Origin: Hamadaea sp013361475
GTDB lineage: Bacteria > Actinomycetota > Actinomycetes > Mycobacteriales > Micromonosporaceae
Reading direction: 5' to 3'
NCBI RefSeq assembly: GCF_040654195.1
Contig: NZ_JBFAHM010000002.1
Span: 372,001-436,000, forward strand
DNA: 64,000 bases
Below the pieces are notes generated by a model. The model saw only the letters and a program-made list of their open reading frames with translations, had not been told where the DNA came from and searched no databases. Shown piece after piece: positions 33,594-42,029 of this stretch; positions within the stretch are counted from its first letter, which is position 1; each line of letters begins with the position of its first letter. The translations under genes were made by a program, and so were the position numbers.

Positions 33594-34070
33594 TCACGCG
33601 TCGAGCGCTCGTATGGCGGGGACGAGTTGCTCCTCCTCGTAGCGGAAGTGCTCGTCGAGGTCAGCGGTCAGCCGGTCGATGCGGCGAAGCACCTCGTCCG
33701 GATCTGCGTGTCCGATGTCGAGCCACTCCCGCATCGTCCGCAGCTGATCCGCGACGACGATGTGTTCTTGCCGGAGACGGGACAGCACCGGCCGCAGCTC
33801 CGGCACCGTGGCGTCGAGATAGGGAAAGGCCAGCGAGTCCTCACCCGTGTGGTGGGCGTGCAGGGCTTCGCAGAAGGCGACGCAGTGATCGGCGAGGCGC
33901 TTGGGCAGGGGCAGCGGCTCAGCCCGATCGCCGTCCGCGTACGCCTGGGCGGCCGCACGGACCTGAGCGAGGTCTTCGCGGAGGCCTCGATGGATGTCTG
34001 CGAGCTGTCGTGCCGCCGCGCGAATGCGGGTGGCGGCCACCGGGTCGACCTGACCGAAGGGCGTGGACAT
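33594..34070 (-). CDS. Hemerythrin HHE-domain protein
   Basis: Four-helix protein of 158 residues with iron-ligand pattern: DIHRGLREDL (first His), HAHHTGEDSLAFPYL (HH..E), RLRQEHIVVADQL and LDEHFRYEEEQLVPAI. Such proteins bind a di-iron centre and take part in O2/NO sensing or iron handling. It is divergent from a MarR-type regulator at 34164 across a 93-base A/T-rich control region, implying joint control. The ATG at 34070 is preceded by GAGAGGCAGTC. Confidence 0.9.
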   Translation of the reverse strand: MSTPFGQVDPVAATRIRAAARQLADIHRGLREDLAQVRAAAQAYADGDRAEPLPLPKRLADHCVAFCEALHAHHTGEDSLAFPYLDATVPELRPVLSRLRQEHIVVADQLRTMREWLDIGHADPDEVLRRIDRLTADLDEHFRYEEEQLVPAIRALDA

Positions 34071-34127
34071 GACTGCCTCTCCGAAGCGAGCGGCGGCGGG
34101 CCGCTACGCTCAGCTGGGCGAAAGAAT

Positions 34128-34164
34128 TAGCTTTGCAAGCAAAAATACTTTGGAGACAAAGCTA
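34128..34164. promoter_or_regulatory. Probable MarR operator region
   Basis: A/T-rich patch in GC-rich surroundings with an outer inverted repeat TAGCTTTG (34128-34135) and CAAAGCTA (34157-34164), and an inner palindrome TTTGCAAGCAAA (34132-34143). It lies between the divergent hemerythrin and marR genes and abuts the marR start codon, the expected place for autoregulation. Confidence 0.6.
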
Positions 34165-34646
34165 TGTCAACGGCGAAGGCGGCCACCGCAGCCGACGGGC
34201 TGAGCGTCGACGACGGCGTTCGGATGTTGTTGCTGCTCATGCCCCGGATGGTGGGCCGGGTGAAGCGCATCCCGGTCCCTGCGGAGCTGCAGACGCTCGC
34301 GCTCGCCCCCCGGCACCTGTCGCTGCTGTCGTACCTGCTGTTCGACGGGCCACTCACGGTCAGCGAACTGGCGCGCCGGCTGGAGGTCGCGCCGACGACG
34401 GTGAGCCTGATGATCGCCGAGCTCAGCCGTCGCGAAGTCGTCGTACGGAGCGACGATCCCGCCGATCGCCGCCGCACCATCGTCAGCATCACCGAACACC
34501 GGCGGCCGTCGATTGACGCCTGGCTTTCGCGGGGAGCTCGGGCCTGGCGGAAGACTCTCCAGCCGTTGACCCCGGCGCAACGGAAGCTGTTCGTGGACAC
34601 GCTGGCCGCATATGAACGAGAGGTGCTCACCGAACTCGATGCCTGA
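34164..34646 (+). CDS. MarR-family transcriptional regulator
   Basis: Regulator of 160 residues with the winged HTH FDGPLTVSELARRLEVAPTT, recognition helix VSLMIAELSRREVV and wing RSDDPADRRRTIVS, all typical of MarR. Long helices at both ends form the dimer interface. A GGAG at 34152 precedes the ATG. Its likely targets are itself and the divergent hemerythrin gene; the ligand (phenolics or oxidants for many MarR proteins) is unknown. Confidence 0.92.
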   Translation: MSTAKAATAADGLSVDDGVRMLLLLMPRMVGRVKRIPVPAELQTLALAPRHLSLLSYLLFDGPLTVSELARRLEVAPTTVSLMIAELSRREVVVRSDDPADRRRTIVSITEHRRPSIDAWLSRGARAWRKTLQPLTPAQRKLFVDTLAAYEREVLTELDA

Positions 34647-34683
34647 CTGGAGTGTCCGCGGCCGGCAGCGGTTTAATGTGGCG

Positions 34684-35418
34684 GTGGTCGATCCCACCAA
34701 ACCGTTGCCACCGGCCGCCGACCCTTGGCACGGTTCGGCCCCCGTTCCCCCGCCGCCGACGATCGCCCTGCCCCCGGCGGCGGCCGCGCCACCCTTGCCA
34801 CCCTCACCGATTACTCCACCGGCGATGCCGCCGCAGGTCATCGTCGTCCAGGTACGCCCACGCCGCCGGTGGCCGTGGGTGCTGGCGGTGTTCGGGCTGC
34901 TGAGCCTCGTCTGCTGCGGGGCCTGCGCCGTCATCACAGCGCCCTTGCGCGGCGAGTATCCGTCCCGGATCGCCGCCACACCATCCACAGTGGCCGGATT
35001 GCAGCGGGACGACAACGGCCTGGTACGCCTCCTCGCCGAGGAGGCGAAGTTCCGCATCCGGGCCAGTGAGTACGTCGACGACGGCTTCGCCGACCGATTC
35101 GTCGATCCCCGGAACTCCGGCCGGTCCGTGATCGCGTTCGGCGGCACCGGGTTGATCTGGGATCCGGCAGGCACCCTGACAGCCGTGATTCAGGGCGCCG
35201 GACCGGATCTGCGCAACGTGGCCGACTACCCGGCCGGACCGCTCGGCGGCCTGCTCAAGTGCGGCGACGGCAAGGACGACAAGAAGCAGGCCGTCGTGCT
35301 GTGCGCATGGATCGACCACGGCAGCATGGGTGTCGGCGTGTTCTACGGCAAGCCGTCGCACGCGGAGGCGGCCGCGTTTCTGCGTACGCTCCGCGAGGCG
35401 GTGATCATCCGCCCCTGA
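34684..35418 (+). CDS. Single-pass membrane protein with Pro-rich cytoplasmic arm
   Basis: Protein of about 244 residues of unknown family. A proline/alanine-rich start (about 55 residues with PLPPAADPW and PPPPTIALPP) leads into one membrane helix (WPWVLAVFGLLSLVCCGACAV) and an outer domain with two Cys (LLKCGDGKDD, VVLCAWIDHG) ending YGKPSHAEAAAFLRTLREAV. The outer domain resembles conserved hypothetical actinobacterial extracytoplasmic domains. The start is uncertain: GTG 34684 has TTTAAT six bases upstream (leaderless type); GTG 34678 and ATG 34639 are in frame, but codons there look non-coding. Confidence 0.7.
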   Translation: MVDPTKPLPPAADPWHGSAPVPPPPTIALPPAAAAPPLPPSPITPPAMPPQVIVVQVRPRRRWPWVLAVFGLLSLVCCGACAVITAPLRGEYPSRIAATPSTVAGLQRDDNGLVRLLAEEAKFRIRASEYVDDGFADRFVDPRNSGRSVIAFGGTGLIWDPAGTLTAVIQGAGPDLRNVADYPAGPLGGLLKCGDGKDDKKQAVVLCAWIDHGSMGVGVFYGKPSHAEAAAFLRTLREAVIIRP

Positions 35419-35425
35419 GCGGGTG

Positions 35426-35548
35426 TCACCCCTGGCGGGCCTTCAGCCGGGGGTCCCGCTTGTTGATCACCAGCAGCTTGCCGTGGCGGCGGACGACCGC
35501 CGAGCCCGGCTTCTGCTTGAGCGACCGCAGTGAGCTGCGAACCTTCAT
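35426..35548 (-). CDS. rpmJ: 50S ribosomal protein bL36, zinc-free form
   Basis: Forty codons: MKVRSSLRSLKQKPGSAVVR continuing to ...NKRDPRLKARQG, a full-length bL36. The zinc-binding Cys/His residues of the standard form are missing, so this is the C-minus paralogue that can replace the zinc protein. A near-perfect ribosome binding site, AAGGAGG, precedes the ATG by six bases. In other actinobacteria such paralogues are repressed by Zur; no obvious Zur box was seen upstream. It ends seven bases from the convergent stop at 35418. Confidence 0.92.
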   Translation of the reverse strand: MKVRSSLRSLKQKPGSAVVRRHGKLLVINKRDPRLKARQG

Positions 35549-35661
35549 CGCACTCCTCCTTCATCGTGGAACGTGCGCTGCAACGCCGATCGGCGGCGAC
35601 CTATTCCCCGCTACCTGTGAGGTAATCGACCCGGCCGACGGCGACTGCGAGCGTGATCCGC

Positions 35662-36018
35662 ATGACGCACAACAAGGACCTCGTCCTCGCCGGCTTCGCC
35701 GAGTTCGCGGCCGGCAACATCGACATCCTCCAGACCCTGCTGCACGAGGACTTCGTCGAGCACAGCCCGGGCAACCCCTCCGGCCGCGACGCGTTCATCG
35801 CGTACATCGCGACCGCGCCGGTGGCCGGGGCGAAACTCGACCTGAAGCGCGTGATCGCCGAAGACGACCTGGTCGTCCTGCATTATCGGATGAGCACCCC
35901 CGCCGAGGAGGTCGCGGTCGTCGACATCTGGCGGCTGGCCGACGGCAAGATCGTCGAGCACTGGGACGTCGTCCAGCCGATCCCCGACGACTCCGACGTT
36001 CCGCACGGCATGCTTTAG
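35662..36018 (+). CDS. SnoaL-like (NTF2-fold) protein
   Basis: Protein of about 118 residues of the SnoaL-like polyketide-cyclase/NTF2 fold: GFAEFAAGNIDILQTLLHED, then EHSPGNPSGRDAF and the closing strand VDIWRLADGKIVEHWDVVQP. Most members are small enzymes or ligand binders of unknown substrate. GTG 35653 is an alternative start three codons upstream. Its stop overlaps the stop of the convergent LuxR gene by three bases, so transcripts collide here. Confidence 0.85.
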   Translation: MTHNKDLVLAGFAEFAAGNIDILQTLLHEDFVEHSPGNPSGRDAFIAYIATAPVAGAKLDLKRVIAEDDLVVLHYRMSTPAEEVAVVDIWRLADGKIVEHWDVVQPIPDDSDVPHGML

Positions 36019-38768
36019 CGCAATGCCCGCACCAGTTCAGTTCGGGAGCGGATCCCGAGGCGGTGGAAGATGTTGCGCATGTGATGGTCGACGGTGCGCG
36101 TACTGATGAACAGCTGGGCCGCGACCTCCCGGTTCGTCGCCCCGTCGGCCACCAGGTGCGCGATCTGCAACTGTTGCGCCGTCAGTGCCGCCGTCGCGTC
36201 GAGGGCGGGAGCCGCGACGGGCTCGCCGGCCGCCCGCAGCTCGGCGCGTACCTGATCGGTCCAGTAGTCCGCCCCGGCCGACTGGAACAAGTCCCAGGCG
36301 CGATGCAGGTGCTCACGAGCATCCCGGGGCCGCCGCGTACGCCGTAGTTCCTGTCCGAACAACAGATGCGTACGCGCGTGCTCGAAGTCGGCGTCGGACA
36401 GGGCGTGCAGGTCCAACGCCGCCCGGAACTCGTCCTCGGCCGCGGCGCTGCCCCGCTCGGCGAGCAGAGCATGGCAGCGCCGGGCCAGCGCCCGGCGCGC
36501 GGGATCGCCGGTCTGCTCCGCCCAGTGGTCGTACGCCTGCCAAGCGGGCCGGGCGAGGGCGGCCGCACCGCATCGGGCGGCCGCCTCCACCAGCCACGGG
36601 GTGGCGAGCACCTGCACGACGATGTGGCCGTGCCCGGTGGCCGGGTCGGCGATGCCGGACAACCGGCTCAGCGCCTCGGCCGACCGTCCGGCGGCCAAGT
36701 CGAGCACGGCCAGTGCCCAGTCCCGCAGGACGCGTGGACGGCTGACGCGGCCGGCCTCGATCGGCGCCCGGAGTTGGGCGAGCCGCCGACGGCACCCGTC
36801 GGCGTCACCGCGTACGGCGGCCAGCACGGCGAGCAGTCCGAGGTGGTCGCCGACGTAGTTCTCCTGTCCCCCGGCGCGGGCCGTCCGGAGTCCGGCCAGG
36901 CAGCTCTGCTGGACGGCGTCGTGCCGGCCGAGCCAGAACTGGGCGTACGCCATGAGTTCGAGCGTCACCGGCAGCACCGCTCGGTCTCCGGCGGCGTCGG
37001 CCGACGCACAGGCCCGCTCGGTCACCCGGAGCGCGGTGTGGTCGTCGCCGAGCAGCAACGCCGCCGCACCCGCAGCGGTCAGCGCGCCGGGTTCGCCGAG
37101 CCGCTCGCTGAGGGCGATCGCGTCCCGCAACGACGGCTTCGCCTGGTCCAGGCGGCCGGTGAAAGTGGCGGCGAACCCGTCGATCTGGGCGAACACGAAC
37201 CGCAGGCGCACGGAGTCGTCCGGCCGCCGTAGTGCCTCGGCACGAGCACGGACTTCGGCGACGCGCGGATACTCTCCGGAGAAACAGGCCGCCTCCGACG
37301 CTCGCATCAGGACGCTCACGGCCAGCGCCCGATGCCCGGCCGCGAGCCGATCAGCCGCCGCGAGCAGGGCGTCGAGGGCGGCCGCCGTCGCACCGGAGCG
37401 CAGCTCGATCTCGCCGAGAAGCAGGTCGGTCTGGCCCAGAACGCGATCGGCCTCCGGCGTACGCGCGGCGTCGGCCAGCGTCCGCCGCACCCGGGTGATG
37501 AGGCTTCGGGCGTACGCGGGCCGCCCGGCGAGCCAACCGGATCGGGCCGCGGCGACGAGATGGGCGGCGGCGGTCTGCGGATCCCCGGCGAGGTCGGCCG
37601 CTCGTTCCAGGGCGACAGCGGCCTGATCGGGGCGGGCGCTGCCGGCCGCCGCGTCGGCCAGTTCCACGGCCAACGCCGGATCGGGCGCGTCACCGGCGGC
37701 GGCGCGATGCAGGGCGCGGCGCAGCCGGTCCGGCGTACCGTCGAGCAGATCCGCCAGCAGCCGGTGCGCCGCTCGTCGCCGGGCCGACGGGGCCAGCTCG
37801 TACGCGGTCAGCCGAACCAACGGCTGCGGGAAGCTCACCACGCCGTCCGCCACGCGTACCACTCCGGACAGCTCCGCTGGGGTGAGCGCGCCGAGACCAA
37901 GGCCGACTGCCTCGGCCGCCTGCGCGAGCGTCGCCGTGTGCATGGTCTCCTCGGTCGCCGCGAGGAGCAGAAGTTCCCGGGTCTCCGGCGGCAACGCCAC
38001 CAGCCGCGCCCGGTACGCCTGCCGCAGCGTGCTGGTGCCGGGCAGGCCACGCGGCAGCGGCGCTGTCCCGGCCCGTTGCGCGGCGGTGAGCGACTCGGCC
38101 AGGTCGACCAGGGCCTGCGGATTGCCGTGGCCGATCTCGGCCAGGTGTGCGGCGACGGCCTCGTCCACCAGGTCCAGCCGGTCGGCGACCAAGGCCTGAC
38201 TGTCGGCGAAGTCCAGCGCGGCGAGCCGCAGCGCGCGGACGCCTTCGACGGACTGGCTTGTCGTCAGCAACGCCGCGACCCGCCGGCCGCTGAGCCGCCG
38301 GGCGGCGAACGCGACGACGTCGGCGGTCGCGGGATCGACCAGATCGGCATCGTCCACACAGCACAGCACCGGGCGTTCCGCCGAGCCGAGCAGGGCCAGC
38401 ACCCCCAGGCGAAGCGGGAGCCGTTCGCCTTCCGGGCTGCCCTGGCCGTCCAGCACTCGGCGTACCGCCCGCTGGTGGTCGCCGGTCAGCCGGTGGACGC
38501 CGTCGGCCAGCGGTTCCAGCAGCCGGATGAGCCCGGCGTACGCCAGATGCGCCTCGGCCGCCACCCCTGCGGTCCGCAGAACCGTGAACCCCGTCGCCGT
38601 ACGCGCGGCCAGGTCGAGCAGCGCCGACTTGCCGAGCCCGAGGTCACCGGCGATCGTCAGGGCGCCGCCCCGGCCGGCGGCGGCGCCCGCGAGGAGGCCG
38701 GCGATGGCGTCGACCTCCCGCGTCCGGCCCCGCAACCGAGATACATGCACTGCCGATGCAAATACCAT
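36015..38768 (-). CDS. Large LuxR-family ATPase regulator (LAL/MalT-like)
   Basis: Regulator of 917 residues: N-terminal STAND-type ATPase with Walker A GDLGLGKSALL (41-51) and Walker B VLCCVDDADLVD, a long helical TPR-like middle, and a C-terminal LuxR HTH (LTAQQLQIAHLVADGATNRE, then STRTVDHHMRNIFHRLGIR). LAL proteins respond to inducers through the ATPase/TPR module and often control secondary-metabolite or sugar genes; no target is adjacent except the polyester hydrolase further upstream. The ATG at 38768 gives a normal N-terminus with the ATPase domain starting at VSRLRGR. Confidence 0.93.
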   Translation of the reverse strand: MVFASAVHVSRLRGRTREVDAIAGLLAGAAAGRGGALTIAGDLGLGKSALLDLAARTATGFTVLRTAGVAAEAHLAYAGLIRLLEPLADGVHRLTGDHQRAVRRVLDGQGSPEGERLPLRLGVLALLGSAERPVLCCVDDADLVDPATADVVAFAARRLSGRRVAALLTTSQSVEGVRALRLAALDFADSQALVADRLDLVDEAVAAHLAEIGHGNPQALVDLAESLTAAQRAGTAPLPRGLPGTSTLRQAYRARLVALPPETRELLLLAATEETMHTATLAQAAEAVGLGLGALTPAELSGVVRVADGVVSFPQPLVRLTAYELAPSARRRAAHRLLADLLDGTPDRLRRALHRAAAGDAPDPALAVELADAAAGSARPDQAAVALERAADLAGDPQTAAAHLVAAARSGWLAGRPAYARSLITRVRRTLADAARTPEADRVLGQTDLLLGEIELRSGATAAALDALLAAADRLAAGHRALAVSVLMRASEAACFSGEYPRVAEVRARAEALRRPDDSVRLRFVFAQIDGFAATFTGRLDQAKPSLRDAIALSERLGEPGALTAAGAAALLLGDDHTALRVTERACASADAAGDRAVLPVTLELMAYAQFWLGRHDAVQQSCLAGLRTARAGGQENYVGDHLGLLAVLAAVRGDADGCRRRLAQLRAPIEAGRVSRPRVLRDWALAVLDLAAGRSAEALSRLSGIADPATGHGHIVVQVLATPWLVEAAARCGAAALARPAWQAYDHWAEQTGDPARRALARRCHALLAERGSAAAEDEFRAALDLHALSDADFEHARTHLLFGQELRRTRRPRDAREHLHRAWDLFQSAGADYWTDQVRAELRAAGEPVAAPALDATAALTAQQLQIAHLVADGATNREVAAQLFISTRTVDHHMRNIFHRLGIRSRTELVRALR

Positions 38769-38803
38769 GCGGTCCAGTGTTACCCACAGGTAACGCCAAG
38801 GGA

Positions 38804-38829
38804 AGGGGCGGCCGCGAACGGCCGCCCCT
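38804..38829 (-). terminator. Terminator of the polyester hydrolase gene
   Basis: Perfect 11-bp stem AGGGGCGGCCG with CGAA tetraloop and its mirror, 17 bases after the hydrolase stop at 38846 and before the LuxR regulator. Confidence 0.7.
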
Positions 38830-38845
38830 CAACTTCGCCTGTGGA

Positions 38846-39709
38846 TCAGGCCGGGCAGGTGTCTCGATAGTCCGAGATGGCCAGCCCGGACGGAGCCGGG
38901 CAGAGCCAGGGGTCGTAGCGGGTGTCGTCGTCGACGTACCGCTTCAGCCAGGACACCATCGACACCGCCACGGTCGTGTTGACCGTCTGCGGGAAGAAGT
39001 GGCTGGCGCTGCGCAGCTCCAGGTACGCCTTCTCCGACGACGCCGGGATGCTGGTGTAGAACGGGATCGAGTGGGTCGCGACCGGCGCGACCGTGTCCGC
39101 CTGGCCGCCGATGATCATGGTCGGGACCTGCACGCCGCTCCACGTCTTGTCCGTGTTCCACGGTGCGAGCGGGATCGCCGCCTGCAACGAGGGCCGGGCG
39201 TTCGCGGCCCAGAGCGTACCGCCGCCGCCCATCGAGTGCCCGGCCACCGCGAGCCGGGTGCGATCGACGCGGGTCCGCACCGAGCTGGAGTTGACCAGGT
39301 AGTCCAGCGCGGCGAGCAACTGCTGGCCGCGACTGGTCGGCTGGTCGTAGATGGTGTTGGTCTCGATGCCGATCACCACGAACCCGTGCGAGGCCAGGCG
39401 CGGGCCGAGCCAGGCGAGGCTGGACCAGGTCGCGGTGAAGCCGGGCGAGATGGCGATGCCGCCGAACGTGCCGTCGGCCGTGGTCGTCGGGTAGTAGATC
39501 CGGCCGCCGCCGAATCCGGTCACGAGCGACGACACGCTGATCGACGAGGTCGCGTACGGTCCGCTGCTCGCCTCGAGGATCGCGTCCGTCGGGTTCGGTC
39601 CCCGCTGGTACGGGTTGAGCGCGTGCGCCGGGCTCGCCACGGCCGCGCCGACCGCGAGAGTCAGCGCCAGCGACAACATGGCCAGCAGCCGGGATCTGCG
39701 AAGGTGCAT
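38846..39709 (-). CDS. Secreted cutinase/PETase-like polyester hydrolase
   Basis: Alpha/beta hydrolase of 287 residues with signal peptide (cleavage after AHA30). The mature start LNPYQRGPNPTDA and the blocks GFGGGRIYYP, AISPGF, AWLGPRLASHGFVV and DDTRYDPWLCP are those of Thermobifida cutinase (TfCut2) and LCC. Catalytic triad: Ser159 (GHSMGGGG), Asp205 (GGQADTVAP), His237 (SASHFFP); disulfide Cys270-Cys285. Trp184 and Met160 of the PET-binding site are kept, while the tyrosine of SPGY is Phe91. Natural substrate is likely cutin or other polyester. GGGAGG five bases before the ATG fixes the start. Single gene followed by a terminator. Confidence 0.92.
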   Translation of the reverse strand: MHLRRSRLLAMLSLALTLAVGAAVASPAHALNPYQRGPNPTDAILEASSGPYATSSISVSSLVTGFGGGRIYYPTTTADGTFGGIAISPGFTATWSSLAWLGPRLASHGFVVIGIETNTIYDQPTSRGQQLLAALDYLVNSSSVRTRVDRTRLAVAGHSMGGGGTLWAANARPSLQAAIPLAPWNTDKTWSGVQVPTMIIGGQADTVAPVATHSIPFYTSIPASSEKAYLELRSASHFFPQTVNTTVAVSMVSWLKRYVDDDTRYDPWLCPAPSGLAISDYRDTCPA

Positions 39710-39841
39710 CTGTCCTCCCGGGGAAAGTGGCGCGTCCACCGCTGGGGGGAGCGACAGTGGAACGAGCCGAGAACATTGACAGATGCGATTGTTTTAGACC
39801 GGCCGGTCGCCGCGCATCGGCGAAATCACCCGTCTGGCGGA

Positions 39842-40492
39842 TCAATCACGCCGCTGCCACGTGGCGACGCACGCCTCGTTGCCCTCCATGTCCGCGAGGA
39901 CCCACCAGGCCGGCGCGTGCTCGTCCGACACGAGCCGCCCGCCCGCGACGAGCGCGGCCGCGATCCGCGCCTCGGCCTGATCATGGGGCACCCAGACATC
40001 CAGGTGTACGCGATTGCGCTGCGTACGGGCGGTGTCCATGACCTGGAACCGGATCGAGGGACCCCGGTCGCGGGGGTCGGCCAGATCCTCCTCGCCGACG
40101 ATCCGGTAGCCCAGCAACGCCGCCCAGAACGGCAGCACGTTGGCCGGGACGAGGGCGTCGATCGTGAGGTTGTACCCCTGCAACGGGTCCGGGTCGGCCG
40201 CGATGCCGAGGTCGCGGGCGGCCGCCGAGATACGCCGGGCCAACACCACGTCCCGCTGGCTCAGCCCGTCGACGTCGTGCGTCCAGAGGCGTACCGTCAC
40301 GCCGGGATAGCGCAGGTCGACGTCGGGATGATGATCCGCCTCGTCGGCCAGCCGGCCGATCTCCGCGACCAGGGCGACCCCGGTGGCGAACGACCCGGTC
40401 GCGAAGTAGGCGCACGCCCCGCCGAACAGCACCCGCCAGTCCCCGACCCCCTCGGCGTCGTGAAACTGCCCTGCCGTGATCCGGTCGGTCAT
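39842..40492 (-). CDS. Pterin-4a-carbinolamine dehydratase fused to a VOC domain
   Basis: Two-domain protein of 216 residues. Residues about 1-98 match pterin-4a-carbinolamine dehydratase (PCD): DEADHHPDVDL (active-site His54, His55) and VRLWTHDVDGLSQRDVVLAR (His72). Residues about 105-216 form a VOC/glyoxalase-like half (RIVGEEDLADPRDRGPSIRF, RVHLDVWVPHDQAEARI). PCD recycles tetrahydrobiopterin or regulates partners; the VOC partner is of unknown function. Fusions of this type are seen in actinobacteria. TACGGT six bases before the ATG suggests leaderless translation. Confidence 0.85.
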   Translation of the reverse strand: MTDRITAGQFHDAEGVGDWRVLFGGACAYFATGSFATGVALVAEIGRLADEADHHPDVDLRYPGVTVRLWTHDVDGLSQRDVVLARRISAAARDLGIAADPDPLQGYNLTIDALVPANVLPFWAALLGYRIVGEEDLADPRDRGPSIRFQVMDTARTQRNRVHLDVWVPHDQAEARIAAALVAGGRLVSDEHAPAWWVLADMEGNEACVATWQRRD

Positions 40493-40577
40493 CGCCCCAC
40501 CGTAACCCCGTACGCAGCACCGGCTCGTCATGCCGCGCGGTCGCCGCGTAGGTGTCGCGGCGTTGTCGCGCGGGAGT

Positions 40578-40610
40578 ACGCCGGGCTCGCCCGAACGACG
40601 AGCCCGGCGT
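40578..40610 (-). terminator. Terminator of the methyltransferase gene
   Basis: Perfect 12-bp stem (ACGCCGGGCTCG, 40578-40589; mirror 40599-40610) with a nine-base loop, nine bases downstream of the methyltransferase stop at 40619. Confidence 0.7.
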
Positions 40611-40618
40611 TCCCCGTG

Positions 40619-41365
40619 TTAGCGGCGCATCAAGGCGAACACACCCCACCCGAGGTACTCACGCCGGAAACGGGCGTACCTCGCCGGTCCCTCGCGGAGT
40701 TCGGCCCGCATCGACTCGGCCAGCTCGTCGTCGGGGTTCTCGTCGAGCCAGCGGCGGATGGACAGCCATTGCGCCCCCGCATAGCGGTCCCAGCTGTCCT
40801 GGTCGGCCAGCACCATCTCGACGACGTCGTAGCCGAGGTCGCCGAACTGCTCGAGCAACTCCGGCAACGCCCGGAAGTCGTCCTTGTTGGACGTGTGATT
40901 GGCCTCGACGGTCTGCTGATCCGGCGGGTCGAGCCGCCAGTAGGGCTCGCCGATCAGCATCAGGCCACCCGGGCGGAGGCTGCGTTGCAGCAGCTCCACC
41001 GTGCCGGCGACACCGTTGCCGATCCAGGTCGCCCCGATGCAGGCGGCGAGGTCGACCGGTTCGTCGGCGACATGGCCCGCCGCGTCACCGTGGACGAAGC
41101 GTACGCGGTCGGCGACGCCCAATTCGGCGACGCGGGCTTGGGCGGCGGCGGTGAACGCGGTGCTGATGTCGACGCCGGTGCCGGTGAGTCCGTGGTCTCG
41201 GGCCCAGGTGCACAGCATTTCGCCGCTACCGGAGGCGAGATCGAGGGCGCTCGTCCCGGGCGTCAGGCGCAGGGCCCGACCGAGGATGCCGAGCTTCTCA
41301 GGACTGAACGGATTGTGGATGCGGTGACCGCTTTCGCGGATGACGAAGTGACGTGGAAGATCCAC
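40619..41365 (-). CDS. Class I SAM-dependent methyltransferase
   Basis: Enzyme of 248 residues: motif I LDLASGSGEML, acidic end of strand 2 VDIS, motif II-like VRFVHGDAAGH, and LRPGGLMLIGEPYW after motif III. This is the UbiE/Methyltransf_11/25 type. The insertion ANHTSNKDDFRALPELLEQF and the C-terminal helix set are common in small-molecule methyltransferases, but the acceptor is unknown. The ATG at 41365 has GGAGCATCC upstream. Confidence 0.9.
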   Translation of the reverse strand: MDLPRHFVIRESGHRIHNPFSPEKLGILGRALRLTPGTSALDLASGSGEMLCTWARDHGLTGTGVDISTAFTAAAQARVAELGVADRVRFVHGDAAGHVADEPVDLAACIGATWIGNGVAGTVELLQRSLRPGGLMLIGEPYWRLDPPDQQTVEANHTSNKDDFRALPELLEQFGDLGYDVVEMVLADQDSWDRYAGAQWLSIRRWLDENPDDELAESMRAELREGPARYARFRREYLGWGVFALMRR

Positions 41366-41503
41366 GATGGATGCTCCTTGGATTGGCTGGGATCAGGACA
41401 GAACCATGGGGTCGGCCGGCCACAGGGGCCGACGCTGCCTGAACCGTCATCCAATGCACCTCATCAGGTCGTGGCTTCACAGACGCGGCCACGATACGCG
41501 CGT

Positions 41504-41546
41504 ACGCCCGGCCGGTCACCCGATTTCTCGGGGACCGGCCGGGCGT
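41504..41546 (-). terminator. Long terminator hairpin
   Basis: Arms ACGCCCGGCCGGTC...CGA and the mirror form a stem of about 19 bp with one bulged base, 11 bases after the membrane-protein stop at 41557. The rest of the 41366-41556 space holds no gene. Confidence 0.7.
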
Positions 41547-41556
41547 CGGACGGTTG

Positions 41557-41931
41557 TCAGTTGGTGGCGGCCGGCGCGCTACTGCCGCCGAACAGTTCGG
41601 GGACCATCGAGGCGACCGCCGCGATCGCGGCGAAGACGGCCGCCCAGCCGAAGGAGGTCTTCAGCGCACTGCTGTCGGAGAGCCAGGCGATGCCCCAGCC
41701 CACGAAGCCCAGGGCGCCGACGATCATGCCGACCCACTTGCCGGTCTTGACGTTGTCGGCGATGCCGGCACCCAGGCCGTTGGCCGCGGCGACGGTGAAG
41801 ACGGTCGCCGCGACGAGAAGGGTGGTCTTGACGCCTTCACCGTCGGCGGCGGCGAAGCCGATGAAAGTACCGACCGCGAGGACGAGGCCGACGCCGGCGC
41901 AGGCGTAGCCCCACTTCTGAACGTTGCTCAT
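41557..41931 (-). CDS. Four-helix membrane protein of unknown function
   Basis: Protein of 124 residues with four hydrophobic segments: YACAGVGLVLAVGTFIGFAA, TLLVAATVFTVAAANGLG, WVGMIVGALGFVGWGIAWL and AAVFAAIAAVASMVPELFG. No conserved catalytic residues are evident. ATG 41931 (MSNVQKWGY) is preferred to an upstream start within a GC-poor-looking leader. Monocistronic by position, with its own terminator. Confidence 0.75.
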   Translation of the reverse strand: MSNVQKWGYACAGVGLVLAVGTFIGFAAADGEGVKTTLLVAATVFTVAAANGLGAGIADNVKTGKWVGMIVGALGFVGWGIAWLSDSSALKTSFGWAAVFAAIAAVASMVPELFGGSSAPAATN

Positions 41932-42029
41932 GTCACCCTCGATTCGGGAGAGGCGATGGGGTTGCAAGCACCGTACGCCCGGAGTGAGTGAGTGACTGCG
42001 CTCCGTCACCTAATTGACTGGCATCGACG

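Noticed and set aside
41298..41519. Small minus-strand frame upstream of the methyltransferase
   Set aside because: Ser/Arg-rich sequence with no ribosome site and poor third-position GC; overlaps the methyltransferase start.
38756..41908. A plus-strand open frame of about 1050 codons across four minus-strand genes
   Set aside because: It spans gene junctions and terminators of the opposite strand and has no recognisable domain.
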